A stretch of DNA of 64,000 nt from JOPF133 sp052144935 (lineage in GTDB: Bacteria > Acidobacteriota > Terriglobia > Bryobacterales > Bryobacteraceae), in NCBI GenBank assembly GCA_052144935.1, contig JBKQPR010000119.1:10730-74729 (forward strand). Direction: 5' to 3'. How positions within the stretch are numbered: the stretch's first letter is position 1; each line of letters begins with the position of its first letter. Below are positions 16,090-24,611 of the stretch, piece by piece. The notes beneath the pieces are model-generated. The model was given only the letters and a program-made list of their open reading frames with translations. It made no database searches and was not told the DNA's origin. The position numbers and the translations under genes were made by a program.

Positions 16090-17376
16090 TCACACCACGC
16101 AAGCCGAGTCCACCGCCGGCGCCGGTATGCGCGCCGCCGCTTCCTTTTTATCCAGGAACTCGCCTAGCGAGATTGGCACGGCCACTTTAAGCATCAGGGT
16201 GAAGAGCAGGAATCCCACCGCGAAGATGCCGGCGGCGACGCGCAGCTCGGTGACGGTCGGGTAATATTCGTAGATCTCGCCGAGCGTGTCGGGGGTCAGG
16301 CCCGGGATGATCAGCCCCATGCCCTTCTCGATGTACACGCCGGCGTAGGTGGCCAGGCAGCCGATGTTCAGGGTCAGGAAATTACGGCGCGTGGCCGGGG
16401 AGATGAACAATCCGAACGCGAGCAGGTTCAGCGCCACCGCGCTCCAGGCGTAGGGGACCAGGGTGTGGTGTCCGCCCACGCCGAAATACCAGTAGCGCGT
16501 GAACAGCAGGTGCTGGGTATTGGAGTAGAATTCCTTGAAGGCTTCGGCGCCGTGCAGGAACAGGTTCAGGAACATGGCGTAGGCCATCAGCTCGGCGATC
16601 TTCTGGATGGCGGCGTCCTGGATCTCGAAGCGCGTGAAGCGGCGCAGCACCTGCAGCACGATCAGCAGAATCGCCGGGCCGGAGCAGAAGGCCGAGGCCA
16701 GGAACTGCGGCGCCAGGATCGAGCTGTTCCAGTAGGGGCGCGCGGCCAAGCCGTTGTACAGGAACGCGGTCACCGTGTGGATGCCCACCGCCATGGGGAT
16801 GGAGAGCAGCACCAGCGGGACCACCAGGCGGCGGATGTAGTGCTTGCCGTGAAAGGCGCGGTACAGAATGTGCGTGGCCACCGAAAAATTCAGCAGGAAG
16901 TACAGGTTCAGCACGACCACGTCCCAGGCCAGGACGCTGCTCGGGAAGTTCAGAAATCCGAAGGGCGGAATCAGGTGCCAGTAGCGGTCGGGGCGGCCGA
17001 TATCCACCACCACGAACAGCAGGCACATGGTGATGGCGCTGATGGCCAACAGCTCGCCGTAGATGACGATCTCGCGGATGGGCTTCCAGTTGTAGATGTA
17101 GGCCGGGATCACCAGGATCACGGCGGCCGCCGCCACTCCCACCAGGAACGTAAAATTGCCGATGTAAAAACCCCAGCTCACCTGGTCGCGCATGGCCGTG
17201 ATCCCCAGGCCCGTTTGCACCTGCCGGGAATAGGCCAGCGCGCCGGAGACGATCAGGACGCCGAGAAACGCCAGCCAGGTCCAATACATCCGGTTGCCGC
17301 GGAGGATCAGGTTCAGGCTGCCGCGCGTGAACCCGCTGAACAGGCGGATGCTGCTGACTGCACTCTCAGGTTGCAT
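16090..17376 (-). CDS. NrfD/PsrC-type membrane quinone-interacting subunit
   Basis: 428 residues with about ten membrane helices. MRDQVSWGFYIGNFTFLVGV, then VDIGRPDRYWHLI and FLHGAEAFKEFY, are typical of the HmcC/DsrP/ActC branch of the NrfD family, which exchanges electrons with the quinone pool. It is the last gene of the 19874-16090 operon and its start overlaps the Fe-S gene by 11 bases. The partners are a four-cluster ferredoxin and a multiheme cytochrome. There is no molybdopterin subunit, so this is likely a membrane electron conduit and not an oxidoreductase with its own substrate site. Confidence 0.9.
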   Translation of the reverse strand: MQPESAVSSIRLFSGFTRGSLNLILRGNRMYWTWLAFLGVLIVSGALAYSRQVQTGLGITAMRDQVSWGFYIGNFTFLVGVAAAAVILVIPAYIYNWKPIREIVIYGELLAISAITMCLLFVVVDIGRPDRYWHLIPPFGFLNFPSSVLAWDVVVLNLYFLLNFSVATHILYRAFHGKHYIRRLVVPLVLLSIPMAVGIHTVTAFLYNGLAARPYWNSSILAPQFLASAFCSGPAILLIVLQVLRRFTRFEIQDAAIQKIAELMAYAMFLNLFLHGAEAFKEFYSNTQHLLFTRYWYFGVGGHHTLVPYAWSAVALNLLAFGLFISPATRRNFLTLNIGCLATYAGVYIEKGMGLIIPGLTPDTLGEIYEYYPTVTELRVAAGIFAVGFLLFTLMLKVAVPISLGEFLDKKEAAARIPAPAVDSACVV

Positions 17377-18322
17377 AGAAGTAGAAGAACCTCGGGACGG
17401 TGTTCAATTCCTCTTTCAGCACGAGCACGCGTTTGTGCTCGATGATGTAGCGGATCTCGCTATTGGCATCCAGGATGTTGCCGAACTTGCGCGCGCCCAC
17501 CGGGCAGACTTCCACGCAGGCGGGGTAGCGGCCTTCGCGCGAGCGCTGGATACAGAAGGTACACTTCTCGACCACGCCCTTGGGCCGCGGGCGGTTGCCG
17601 AGGTAGTGGGTGTTGGGATTGATCTCGTTTTCGGGAATCGCGGGCGTTTTCCAGTTGAAGTGGCGCGCGCCGTAGGGGCAGGCAGCCATGCAGTAGCGGC
17701 AGCCGATGCACCAGTCGTAATCGATCACCACGATGCCGTCCTTCTCGGCCCAGGTGGCGCCCGTGGGGCAGACCTTGACGCAGGGCGGATTCTCGCACTG
17801 CTGGCAGCTTATAGGGACGTAGAAGTGGCCTTCTTCGGGGACTTCGGCCGGATGGTAGTAGGGGTCGGCGTGGGTGAAGTCGACGCCCTTTTCCTTCTCC
17901 ATGGAGAAGACCCGGATCCAGTGGATCTGCGGGTCGCGCGACTGGTTGTTTTCGGCGACGCAGGCGTACACGCAGCGGCGGCAGCCGATGCAGCGGGAGA
18001 TATCCAGTGCGTAGGCGAAATGCACGCCGGGAATCGGTCCCTTATCGGAGACCTTGATTTCTTTGCCGAACTGTTCCTTGTAGCGGCGCTCCATTTCCGC
18101 AATGGAGGTTTTCAGCTTGTCCTTGGGGACTTCATAGAGCCGCTTGGGACCGCAGGCGGTGAGCACCATGCCCGCGAAGGCAGCCGTGGCGCTGGCGGTG
18201 AACATGCGCCGCGACAGCTCCTGAGGAACTCCCGGCGGCCGGCCCTCGCGAAGATGAGGCTTCCGGTCCTGGTTATGGTCCGCGGGCTGCCCCGCGGTCA
18301 GCGGATTTTCGGGGTGGTTCAT
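17366..18322 (-). CDS. Exported four-cluster [4Fe-4S] ferredoxin subunit
   Basis: 318 residues. The leader LSRRMFTASATAAFAGMVLT is followed by ACG, combining a twin-arginine motif with a possible lipobox, so it probably sits at the periplasmic face. Four cysteine groups follow: CIGCRRCVYAC, CQQCENPPCVKVCP, CIGCRYCMAACP, and the split CTFC with CVEVCP. This is the standard arrangement of NrfC/DmsB/HmcB subunits. The ATG at 18322 overlaps the cytochrome stop in an ATGA-type junction; the longer frame to 18592 lies inside the cytochrome gene. It links the cytochrome to the NrfD-like subunit. Confidence 0.93.
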   Translation of the reverse strand: MNHPENPLTAGQPADHNQDRKPHLREGRPPGVPQELSRRMFTASATAAFAGMVLTACGPKRLYEVPKDKLKTSIAEMERRYKEQFGKEIKVSDKGPIPGVHFAYALDISRCIGCRRCVYACVAENNQSRDPQIHWIRVFSMEKEKGVDFTHADPYYHPAEVPEEGHFYVPISCQQCENPPCVKVCPTGATWAEKDGIVVIDYDWCIGCRYCMAACPYGARHFNWKTPAIPENEINPNTHYLGNRPRPKGVVEKCTFCIQRSREGRYPACVEVCPVGARKFGNILDANSEIRYIIEHKRVLVLKEELNTVPRFFYFYAT

Positions 18323-18834
18323 TTCATGCTCCGGGTGGGGCGTTGCGGTGCGGGCTTGGGGGCCAGGGCTTTGAAGCGCGGCTGGTGCGGGCTGTGGCAG
18401 TGCACGCACAACAGGTAGGCTTTGGCGCCGTTCCAGTTGCCGGTGCGGCGCCCGTGGACGCCGGCCTGCCAGTCGCGGTATTTTTCGCCGTGGCACTGGC
18501 CGCAGAGGCGGTAGGATTCCTCGAACGGAACGCGCTCGCCGCTGGCCAGGTGCAGGACGTCGCGGTTGGTGGCGTCGTGGCAATCCAGGCACCAGCGGTG
18601 GGTTTCGTCATGCTTGAGGACGATGTCGGTGTGCATGGCGGTGAGCTCGCGGCGGGTGCGGTCGACGGGCATTCCGGCGTGGCAGTTGGTGCAGGGAAAG
18701 ATGCCGTCGGAGAAAGGCGGGGGCGGGACTTCGAGGCGTTCCGACGGGCTGGGGGCCGGCGGTGTTTTGGGCGCGTCCGCCGCTGGCAGAGTCCACACAG
18801 ACAGCAGCAAAAACAGGAGGCTGGTACTTTTCAG
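18319..18834 (-). CDS. Tetraheme cytochrome c (c3/c7-like)
   Basis: Four CxxCH motifs are present: CTNCH, CLDCH, CGQCH and CVHCH. The mature protein starts after a hydrophobic leader, LKSTSLLFLLLSVWTLPAAD. No ATG lies next to this leader; I give a CTG at 18834 as the most sensible start. The frame remains open to a GTG at 19080, but that extension translates a repeat element (18888-18932) and is unlikely to be native. Electrons probably flow between this periplasmic cytochrome and the Fe-S protein encoded next. The stop overlaps the next start by 4 bases. Confidence 0.8.
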   Translation of the reverse strand: MKSTSLLFLLLSVWTLPAADAPKTPPAPSPSERLEVPPPPFSDGIFPCTNCHAGMPVDRTRRELTAMHTDIVLKHDETHRWCLDCHDATNRDVLHLASGERVPFEESYRLCGQCHGEKYRDWQAGVHGRRTGNWNGAKAYLLCVHCHSPHQPRFKALAPKPAPQRPTRSMK

Positions 18835-18887
18835 GCGCCTCTTCGGGCGGCGTTTTTGAGCTTGCCGCGAATCTTCGCAGTCGGCCA

Positions 18888-18932
18888 GCGCCGGCTGAAA
18901 GCCGGCGGGGCCCAGTGGGCACCCCAGGATTG
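18888..18932 (+). repeat. 45-bp interspersed repeat, copy 2
   Basis: 42 of 45 bases match 11834-11878, including the GCCGGCTGAAAGCCGGC hairpin. It sits just upstream of the cytochrome leader within the operon, in the space between the cNMP gene and the cytochrome gene. Confidence 0.8.
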
Positions 18933-19072
18933 TTTTGGAATGCGCCGCGGCGGCTCGCACCGCAGCCGCGCAACGATAGGACTGAAACCAAGGGACTTCA
19001 TCCTGTGTTTTCAAGGCTGGCTGCCCCACTTGCGGCCGGGCCCACTCGGTGCCTGGCCGGGGGCCAGGGGAA

Positions 19073-19537
19073 CTACGCACAACGCATCTCCACCATGCGT
19101 TGAATTTCGCGGAGCCACATGGCCTGGAAGAGCTGCAGGCGCTGCCCGATGATGCTGGAGAGATTCAGCGAGACGGCGTAACCCGTGTCGGGATGGGCGG
19201 CCAGGTACGCGCTCAGCGCTTCGCGGGGCAGCGCAATCACTTCGGTTTCGAACTGCGCCGCCGCGGTGAGCGTGAAGCGGTGGGGAGGGATCAGGGCCGA
19301 CCATCCGACGGTCTGTCCCGAAGTGCGTTCTTCGACCAGGACGTCCTCTTCGCGGCTGCGCACCTGCATGGGAAGGGTGAGGCGGAGGCGGCCACGGGCC
19401 ACCAGGTAAAGGCTGTCGGCGGCATCGCCCAGGTGGAACAGTTCCGCGCCGGCGGGCAGCAGGATGCGTTTGCCGAGCGCCAGCACGCGCTCGGCTTCGG
19501 CGGCCGGCAGTCCTTTTAAGAGATCGGCTTCGATCAT
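19073..19537 (-). CDS. Stand-alone cyclic-nucleotide-binding domain protein
   Basis: 154 residues comprising a single cNMP-binding barrel: LPAGAELFHLGDAADSLYLV, then VARGRLRLTLP, an SGQTVGWSALIPPHRF stretch in the phosphate-cassette position, and a C-terminal helix (LNLSSIIGQRLQLFQAMWLR). There is no helix-turn-helix, so it is not a CRP-type regulator in itself. Its place in a redox operon suggests ligand-dependent control of, or attachment to, the complex. It starts one base after the stop of the preceding small gene. Confidence 0.85.
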   Translation of the reverse strand: MIEADLLKGLPAAEAERVLALGKRILLPAGAELFHLGDAADSLYLVARGRLRLTLPMQVRSREEDVLVEERTSGQTVGWSALIPPHRFTLTAAAQFETEVIALPREALSAYLAAHPDTGYAVSLNLSSIIGQRLQLFQAMWLREIQRMVEMRCA

Positions 19538-19538
19538 G

Positions 19539-19874
19539 TCAGTTCACCAGCGTGGAGACGGTTCTGCTGTGCAGCAGGGTGGCGTTGGGGGATTCCAGAA
19601 AGCATTCGGCGGCCGCCTGCTCCAGGCGGACGTGGTTTTCGATCTGCAAGAGCAACGCTTCGATCGGAACGCGGTTGTAGTCGATTACGGGACGGGCCGG
19701 CGCACCGGCGAAGAATCGCGCGTTGGCGGTGGCGGCCTTCACCACTACCTTTTCCTTTGCCGCGGCTGCCGCGGCAGCCACGACGGGCTCTTCGCGCGTC
19801 GCGGCGCCGAAGGCCAGGCAAGTCACCGCCAGCCCAAACATGCTAATCACTGCGCCCATCAGCAACATTTCCAT
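19539..19874 (-). CDS. Small membrane-anchored protein, first gene of redox operon
   Basis: 111 residues. One N-terminal membrane segment (LLMGAVISMFGLAVTCLAFG) is followed by an alanine/valine-rich linker and a soluble part ending FLESPNATLLHSRTVSTLVN. No domain recognised. It could anchor or assemble the downstream complex. GGAGAT precedes the ATG at suitable distance. Confidence 0.65.
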   Translation of the reverse strand: MEMLLMGAVISMFGLAVTCLAFGAATREEPVVAAAAAAAKEKVVVKAATANARFFAGAPARPVIDYNRVPIEALLLQIENHVRLEQAAAECFLESPNATLLHSRTVSTLVN

Positions 19875-19992
19875 GTGCCAATCTCCTTTTCGAGGTCAGC
19901 AAAGGTGCACGCCGGCTGCCAACGCCTAAGTGCTTGAGACTGCAACGGCGGCCCGCGGACTACTGACAAAGTGTCACTGACAGGGCGTCAGC

Positions 19993-20076
19993 GGTGCCGT
20001 CCACGGTGCCGTCCACGGTGCCGTCCACGGTGCCGTCCACGGTGCCATCCATGGTGCCGTCCACGGTGTCATACAC
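19993..20076. repeat. 12-bp tandem repeat, seven units
   Basis: The unit is GGTGCCGTCCAC. Four exact copies come first (19993-20040), then a variant, another exact copy and a degenerate unit. Neither strand encodes a convincing protein here. Confidence 0.9.
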
Positions 20077-20212
20077 GGCGCCGCGGCAGGGCCCTGCCAT
20101 CCCCGGCGGCCGGGACATCTCCGAATTCGCCTATCGATATTCATCATCGCCGCTGCTCTCCGGCCGCCGCTTCCAGCGAAGCCACCGCTTCCCAATTAGG
20201 CGTTTGAGAGTA

Positions 20213-20218
20213 TATAAT
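20213..20218 (+). promoter_or_regulatory. Candidate -10 box upstream of TonB receptor
   Basis: A perfect TATAAT in an AT-rich pocket 153 bases before the receptor ATG. No good -35 is seen at the expected distance (TTCCCA at 18 bases). Confidence 0.3.
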
Positions 20219-20370
20219 CCTTAGCAACTCCTCCTCGGGGCAACTCCTCCTCGGGGCGGTGGGAGGCAGTTCATGCGTTTTGGAATTGCCGATGGGGGAA
20301 GGGGACGTGAGTTCCGTGGGAACTCGAGGTTGGCTTATGTCCGCGCGCCCGGCGCGCTGGGAGGCGTTTT

Positions 20371-23300
20371 ATGGTCTACCGGTTCATACGAAGCCTTGCC
20401 GGTTTGTTGCTGTGCGTCTTAATGACCGCGGGCGTGGCTGTTTTGCACGCGCAAGTGACGGCTACCATTCTTGGAATTGCCAAAGATAGTTCGGGGGCGT
20501 TCATGCCCCACGTCAAGGTTACCGCGACCAACACGGAAACCAATCTGGTTCAGGAGAATTACACCGACGCCCTGGGCGAGTATCGCATCATGGCTCTCCC
20601 CGTGGGCCGTTACAAGGTGGAAGCCGAGCTGGCGGGCTTCCAGAAATTCGTCGCCGAGGATGTCGTCCTGACGGTCGACGAACAGCACCGCGTCGACCTC
20701 ACCATGCAGTTGGGCAGCTTGCAGCAGGAGATCCAGGTGGAGGCCGACGCGGTCCAGGTGGAAACCACCGCTACCCAATTAGGCAACGTCATTAACGACA
20801 AGGCCATGGTCGCGCTGCCCCTTAACGGCCGGAGCTATATCGACCTGTTCTCGATCCAGGCCGGCGTCGCGCCGCAGTCGTCCTCCACCGGCAACATCTC
20901 CGTCAACGGCCAGCGCGTGTCCTCGAATGCCTTCCTGGTCAATGGCGGGGATGTCAGCGAGGGGGTCAATTTCGGCACTTCCATCATCCCCAACCTGGAT
21001 TCCATCGCGGAGTTCCGCCTGGTGACCAACAGCTTCGATCCCGAGTATGGCCGGTTCAGCGGCGCCATCATGAACGCCATCACCAAGTCCGGAACCAACG
21101 GTCTGCATGGCTCCGCCTTCGACTTCCTGCGCAACAGCGACATGGATTCCCGCAGCTTCTTCAATACATCCGTAGCCGAGCTGAAACGCAACCAGTTCGG
21201 CTATGCGGTTGGCGGTCCGGCGCTCAAGAACCGGCTGTTCTGGTTCACCGATTTCCAGGGCACGCCCGTGATCCAGGGATCCTCCAGCAGCTTGGCGGTG
21301 CTGCCCAGCGTGGCCCAGAGGAGCGGGGTCTTCGACCCGAACGATTTGAACGGCTCGGTCAGCGGCCCTTACTGGGCATCGCTCCTGAGCCAGCGTCTGG
21401 GCTACACCGTTACCAACAATGAAGATTACAGCTCGCCGGCCTGCGTCACCTCAGCCGAGTGCGTCTTTCCCAACGGCGTGATCCCGGCCAAGGCCATGTC
21501 GCCCATCGCCGTGAACATGCTCCAGAAATACGTGCCGCTGCCGAACCAGGGGACCACCGGGTACCTGCTGCCGAGCGTGATCACCAAGAGCGGCGACAAC
21601 CGGACCGGACAACGCGTCGACTTCAACAACAAGAAAACCGGCAACTGGTCGGGTTACTACCACTTCGATGACGGCACGTCCACCATCCCGGGAACCTTCG
21701 GCGCCGCCTACGGCAACTTCGGCCAGGGCAACTATACGCGGGCCCAGCAGGGTGTGCTCACCAACACCCGCGTCCTCGGGCCCTCGACCGTGAACGAGTT
21801 CCGTCTGGATTACACGCGCAACGCGGCGCACGCCGACGTGCCCACCGATCAGCCGGTCTCTTTGTCGAGCCTGGGCTTCGTAACCGGAGCGAACACGCTG
21901 GGCATCGTCAGTTCCACGCCCTACGATTCGGTGCCGAACATGGGACTGGTGAACTTCAGCTTCGGCCGCAACGCCCAGCAAAACCAGGGCAAATATGAGA
22001 ACACCTACCACATTGGCGACGGCCTTTCCAAAACCGTAGGATCGCATGCCTTCAAGTTCGGCGGCAGCTTCCTCTATATGCAAGTCAATGAGCGCAACGT
22101 GTACGCGCCCAGCGGCAGCTTCAGCTTCGACGGCTCGGAGACCGGCAGCGACATCGCCGATTTCCTGCTGGGCGCTCCCGCCAGCTACACGCAGGCTTCC
22201 TTCCAGCTTTTGGACTCCCGCACCAAGTACGGCTCGGTTTACGCCCAGGATTCCTGGCGCATCAAACCCAACCTGACGATTAACTATGGCGTGCGCTGGG
22301 AAGCCAGCATGCCGTGGTATGACACGCAGAACAAGATCGAGACCATCGTTCCCGGCCAGCAGTCCACGGTATTTCCGGGCGCGCCTCCGGGATGGGTCTT
22401 CCCAGGCGACAAAGGCATTCCCACCACGCTGGCGCCAACCAGGTGGGGCGATTTCTCTCCGCGCTTAGGGATTGCCTGGTCGCCCGATAATACCAGCGGC
22501 ATCTTGCGCACGCTGTTCGGAGGCCCCGGCAAAACCAGCATCCGCGCCGCCACCGGCATGTTCTACACCGCCATCCAGGATGCCGGCCTCTTCGAAGAAG
22601 TCGCCGACGCTCCCTACGGCTTGTACTGGGAGCAGATCTCGCCGCCCCTGCTCGATCAGCCGTTCCTGACGCGAGCGGATGGCAGTTCCCAGACACAGCG
22701 CTTCCCCTTCATCCTGCCGGTGCCCGGTTCCGCGGCGGTGAAGAACATCAATTGGTCGGAGTTCTACCCGATTGCGAGTTCTCCGGGTTACAAGACGGAC
22801 AACGTACTACCGTATGCGGAGCACCTCAACTTCTCCCTGCAGCGCCAGATCACCGGCGCCACAGTGCTGACCCTGGCCTATGTGGGAACCGAAGGGCACC
22901 ATCTGTTCTCGCACTACGAGGCCAATCCCGGCAATGCCGCCCTGTGCCTTAGCCTGCGCGGCTCCGGCGTGCTAAAGGGCACTACCCAGTGCGGCCGCAA
23001 CCTGGAGGATTCCACCTTCACGCTGCCCAACGGAACCCAGCTTGTCGGAACGCGCAGCCCGTTGGGATCGGTTTACTACAGCGAAGACAGCTACCTGGCG
23101 ACGCAAGCCGATTCGAATTACAACTCCTTCCAGGCTACCCTGGAACGGCGCGCCCGCAACATGACCTTCCTGGCGGCCTACACCTTCAGCAAGGCCATTG
23201 ACGACGCCTCTACCTACGGCGCCTACCTGGATTTCTACAACTTCCGGGACGGCCGCGGGCTCTCCACATACGACTGCACCAGCAACTTCGTGATCAGCTA

Positions 23301-23820
23301 CAGCTACACCCTGCCCTTCTACCGTATCGGCGCGCTTCCCAAGCGCCTGACGGAGGGCTGGGCGATCAACGGCATCACGCGCGCCGCTACCGGTTTGCCC
23401 GTCAGCCTGTCGCAAAGCGGCGACTACTCGCTCACCGGCGGCTCGGGGGTCGACCGTCCGAATTACATCGGCGGGCTGGTACTGACGCCCAACGTCCGCG
23501 ACACCGTGAGCCATCAGGAGTTCAACAAGAGTGCCTTCACCCAGGAAGCCCTGGGAACGCAAGGCGATGCCGCCTTGCGCTTCTTTCACGGGCCGGGAAC
23601 GGTGAACTTCGACTTCGGCATGCAGAAGACGACCAAGCTGCGTGAGAGCATGTCGCTCCTCATCCGGGGGGAGTTCTTCAACGTCATGAACCACACGAAC
23701 TTCAGCAACCCCAGCGGAAACTATAGCAGCGCCAGCTTCGGCCGCGTGACCGGCGTTCAAGCCGGTACCAGCGGCACCGGCGCGCGGGTCGCTCAGGTGG
23801 CCATGAAATTTCTCTGGTGA
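20371..23820 (+). CDS. Oar-like TonB-dependent receptor with carboxypeptidase-regulatory domain
   Basis: 1149 residues. A signal peptide (about 1-27) is followed by a CarboxypepD_reg-like beta-sandwich (ATILGIAKDSSGAFMPHVKV, then GRYKVEAELAGFQKF). The plug includes LPLNGRSYIDLFSIQAG and FDPEYGRFSGAIMNAITKSG, and a 22-strand-type barrel ends FNVMNHTNFSNPSG and AQVAMKFLW with the terminal aromatic residue. This family is greatly expanded in Solibacter-like bacteria and is thought to import oligosaccharides or other large nutrients using TonB-ExbBD. No cognate SusD or TonB gene is adjacent, so the substrate is unknown. Confidence 0.93.
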   Translation: MVYRFIRSLAGLLLCVLMTAGVAVLHAQVTATILGIAKDSSGAFMPHVKVTATNTETNLVQENYTDALGEYRIMALPVGRYKVEAELAGFQKFVAEDVVLTVDEQHRVDLTMQLGSLQQEIQVEADAVQVETTATQLGNVINDKAMVALPLNGRSYIDLFSIQAGVAPQSSSTGNISVNGQRVSSNAFLVNGGDVSEGVNFGTSIIPNLDSIAEFRLVTNSFDPEYGRFSGAIMNAITKSGTNGLHGSAFDFLRNSDMDSRSFFNTSVAELKRNQFGYAVGGPALKNRLFWFTDFQGTPVIQGSSSSLAVLPSVAQRSGVFDPNDLNGSVSGPYWASLLSQRLGYTVTNNEDYSSPACVTSAECVFPNGVIPAKAMSPIAVNMLQKYVPLPNQGTTGYLLPSVITKSGDNRTGQRVDFNNKKTGNWSGYYHFDDGTSTIPGTFGAAYGNFGQGNYTRAQQGVLTNTRVLGPSTVNEFRLDYTRNAAHADVPTDQPVSLSSLGFVTGANTLGIVSSTPYDSVPNMGLVNFSFGRNAQQNQGKYENTYHIGDGLSKTVGSHAFKFGGSFLYMQVNERNVYAPSGSFSFDGSETGSDIADFLLGAPASYTQASFQLLDSRTKYGSVYAQDSWRIKPNLTINYGVRWEASMPWYDTQNKIETIVPGQQSTVFPGAPPGWVFPGDKGIPTTLAPTRWGDFSPRLGIAWSPDNTSGILRTLFGGPGKTSIRAATGMFYTAIQDAGLFEEVADAPYGLYWEQISPPLLDQPFLTRADGSSQTQRFPFILPVPGSAAVKNINWSEFYPIASSPGYKTDNVLPYAEHLNFSLQRQITGATVLTLAYVGTEGHHLFSHYEANPGNAALCLSLRGSGVLKGTTQCGRNLEDSTFTLPNGTQLVGTRSPLGSVYYSEDSYLATQADSNYNSFQATLERRARNMTFLAAYTFSKAIDDASTYGAYLDFYNFRDGRGLSTYDCTSNFVISYSYTLPFYRIGALPKRLTEGWAINGITRAATGLPVSLSQSGDYSLTGGSGVDRPNYIGGLVLTPNVRDTVSHQEFNKSAFTQEALGTQGDAALRFFHGPGTVNFDFGMQKTTKLRESMSLLIRGEFFNVMNHTNFSNPSGNYSSASFGRVTGVQAGTSGTGARVAQVAMKFLW

Positions 23821-23824
23821 TAGC

Positions 23825-23864
23825 AAGAGCCGGCCAGAGCTCTTGGGACCTCCGGCCGGCTCTT
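23825..23864 (+). terminator. Hairpin after TonB receptor gene
   Basis: AAGAGCCGGCC (23825-23835) and its exact reverse complement (23854-23864) enclose an 18-base loop, starting 5 bases after the stop codon. There is no T-run, so factor-independent termination is uncertain. Confidence 0.55.
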
Positions 23865-23920
23865 CACGTCCCCGCGGTGGATTGGTAGTGCTTGAGAGGT
23901 GCGTTGAGAGGAAAGTGCCC

Positions 23921-24280
23921 CTACTGGCACCCAATCCGTTCCCACTTATCCTTGGCCTTCCCCTCAGCGATTGTTTGCGATTGCATGTTGGACGGCGCAT
24001 CCGCCCCGCCACATGCCAGGGCCTTCACGTGATCCACTACGTAGCCGGGACACGCCGAGGCAGCACTGCGTATAAGCAACTGCCTTCTGGAAATTCGCTC
24101 GTTCATCGTCCTCCAGCTTCTCGTGGAAGTATAGCAATGGGGGCGCACTCGCACATACGTAACAAAGTCCGCGCTCCAGCAATAGCGCGACATAAAGGCC
24201 GTTCCATCCCGCAACCTTACGGGTTCATCTTTCACATTTAGAGAATTCTCAGGCTGGCTTGAATATGCAAGCAAAAACAT
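23921..24280 (-). pseudogene. HNH endonuclease domain, probably frame-broken
   Basis: The C-terminal 45 residues are a clear short HNH module: ACPGYVVDHVKALACGGADA, then SNMQSQTIAEGKAKDKWER. In known relatives the part just before contains RAxFxxxxPCP. Here that match (EDDERANFQKAV) appears in a different frame around 24085-24120, so an indel near 24075 probably separates the halves. If the 119-residue frame is used as is, the first 70 residues look unrelated. Possible origin: phage or intron-associated nuclease. Confidence 0.6.
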
Positions 24281-24332
24281 CGTTTCTCAAAACTTAACCT
24301 TTACGGGAATTCCGTCACTTACCTCTTTTAAC

Positions 24333-24611
24333 CTATTTTGAGAGAGCGTTTTGTTTTGGTGCGATAGCCTGTTCAAGCGTCAAGCGAATGAAGCGCTGAT
24401 AGGGCACACCTGCGCGTGCGGCACGTTTTCTCACGGCATCGTAAAGTTCCCCGGAGAGACGCAGGTTGATTGACTTATCTTTCGGCTTGATCTCGAAGCG
24501 GGTCAACCTCGCGCCCGAAAGGTCGTATTGGGTGAGGTCGGCCTTGTCAACGAACGCCGCCGCTGCATGGTCACTCTTAAAGGCCGGGATTTTCTTTTTC
24601 ATACGCTTCAA
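24333..24611 (-). CDS. brnA: BrnA/CopG-type antitoxin
   Basis: 92 residues. The segment SINLRLSGELYDAVRKRAAR, followed by AGVPYQRFIRLTLEQAI, is the ribbon-helix-helix fold of CopG-type antitoxins. The N-terminal half (KSDHAAAAFVDKADLTQYDL) would wrap the toxin. Its start overlaps the end of the upstream brnT-like gene by 35 bases, the usual toxin-first order of brnTA. It should bind BrnT and repress the operon. Confidence 0.85.
   Translation of the reverse strand: MKRMKKKIPAFKSDHAAAAFVDKADLTQYDLSGARLTRFEIKPKDKSINLRLSGELYDAVRKRAARAGVPYQRFIRLTLEQAIAPKQNALSK

Larger units (their letters stand above)
19875..20370. other. Intergenic region between redox operon and TonB receptor
   Basis: It contains a 12-bp tandem array (19993-20076), a TATAAT box (20213-20218) and a direct 16-bp duplication at about 20225-20256 (CAACTCCTCCTCGGGG twice). 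No gene is supported. Confidence 0.6.
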
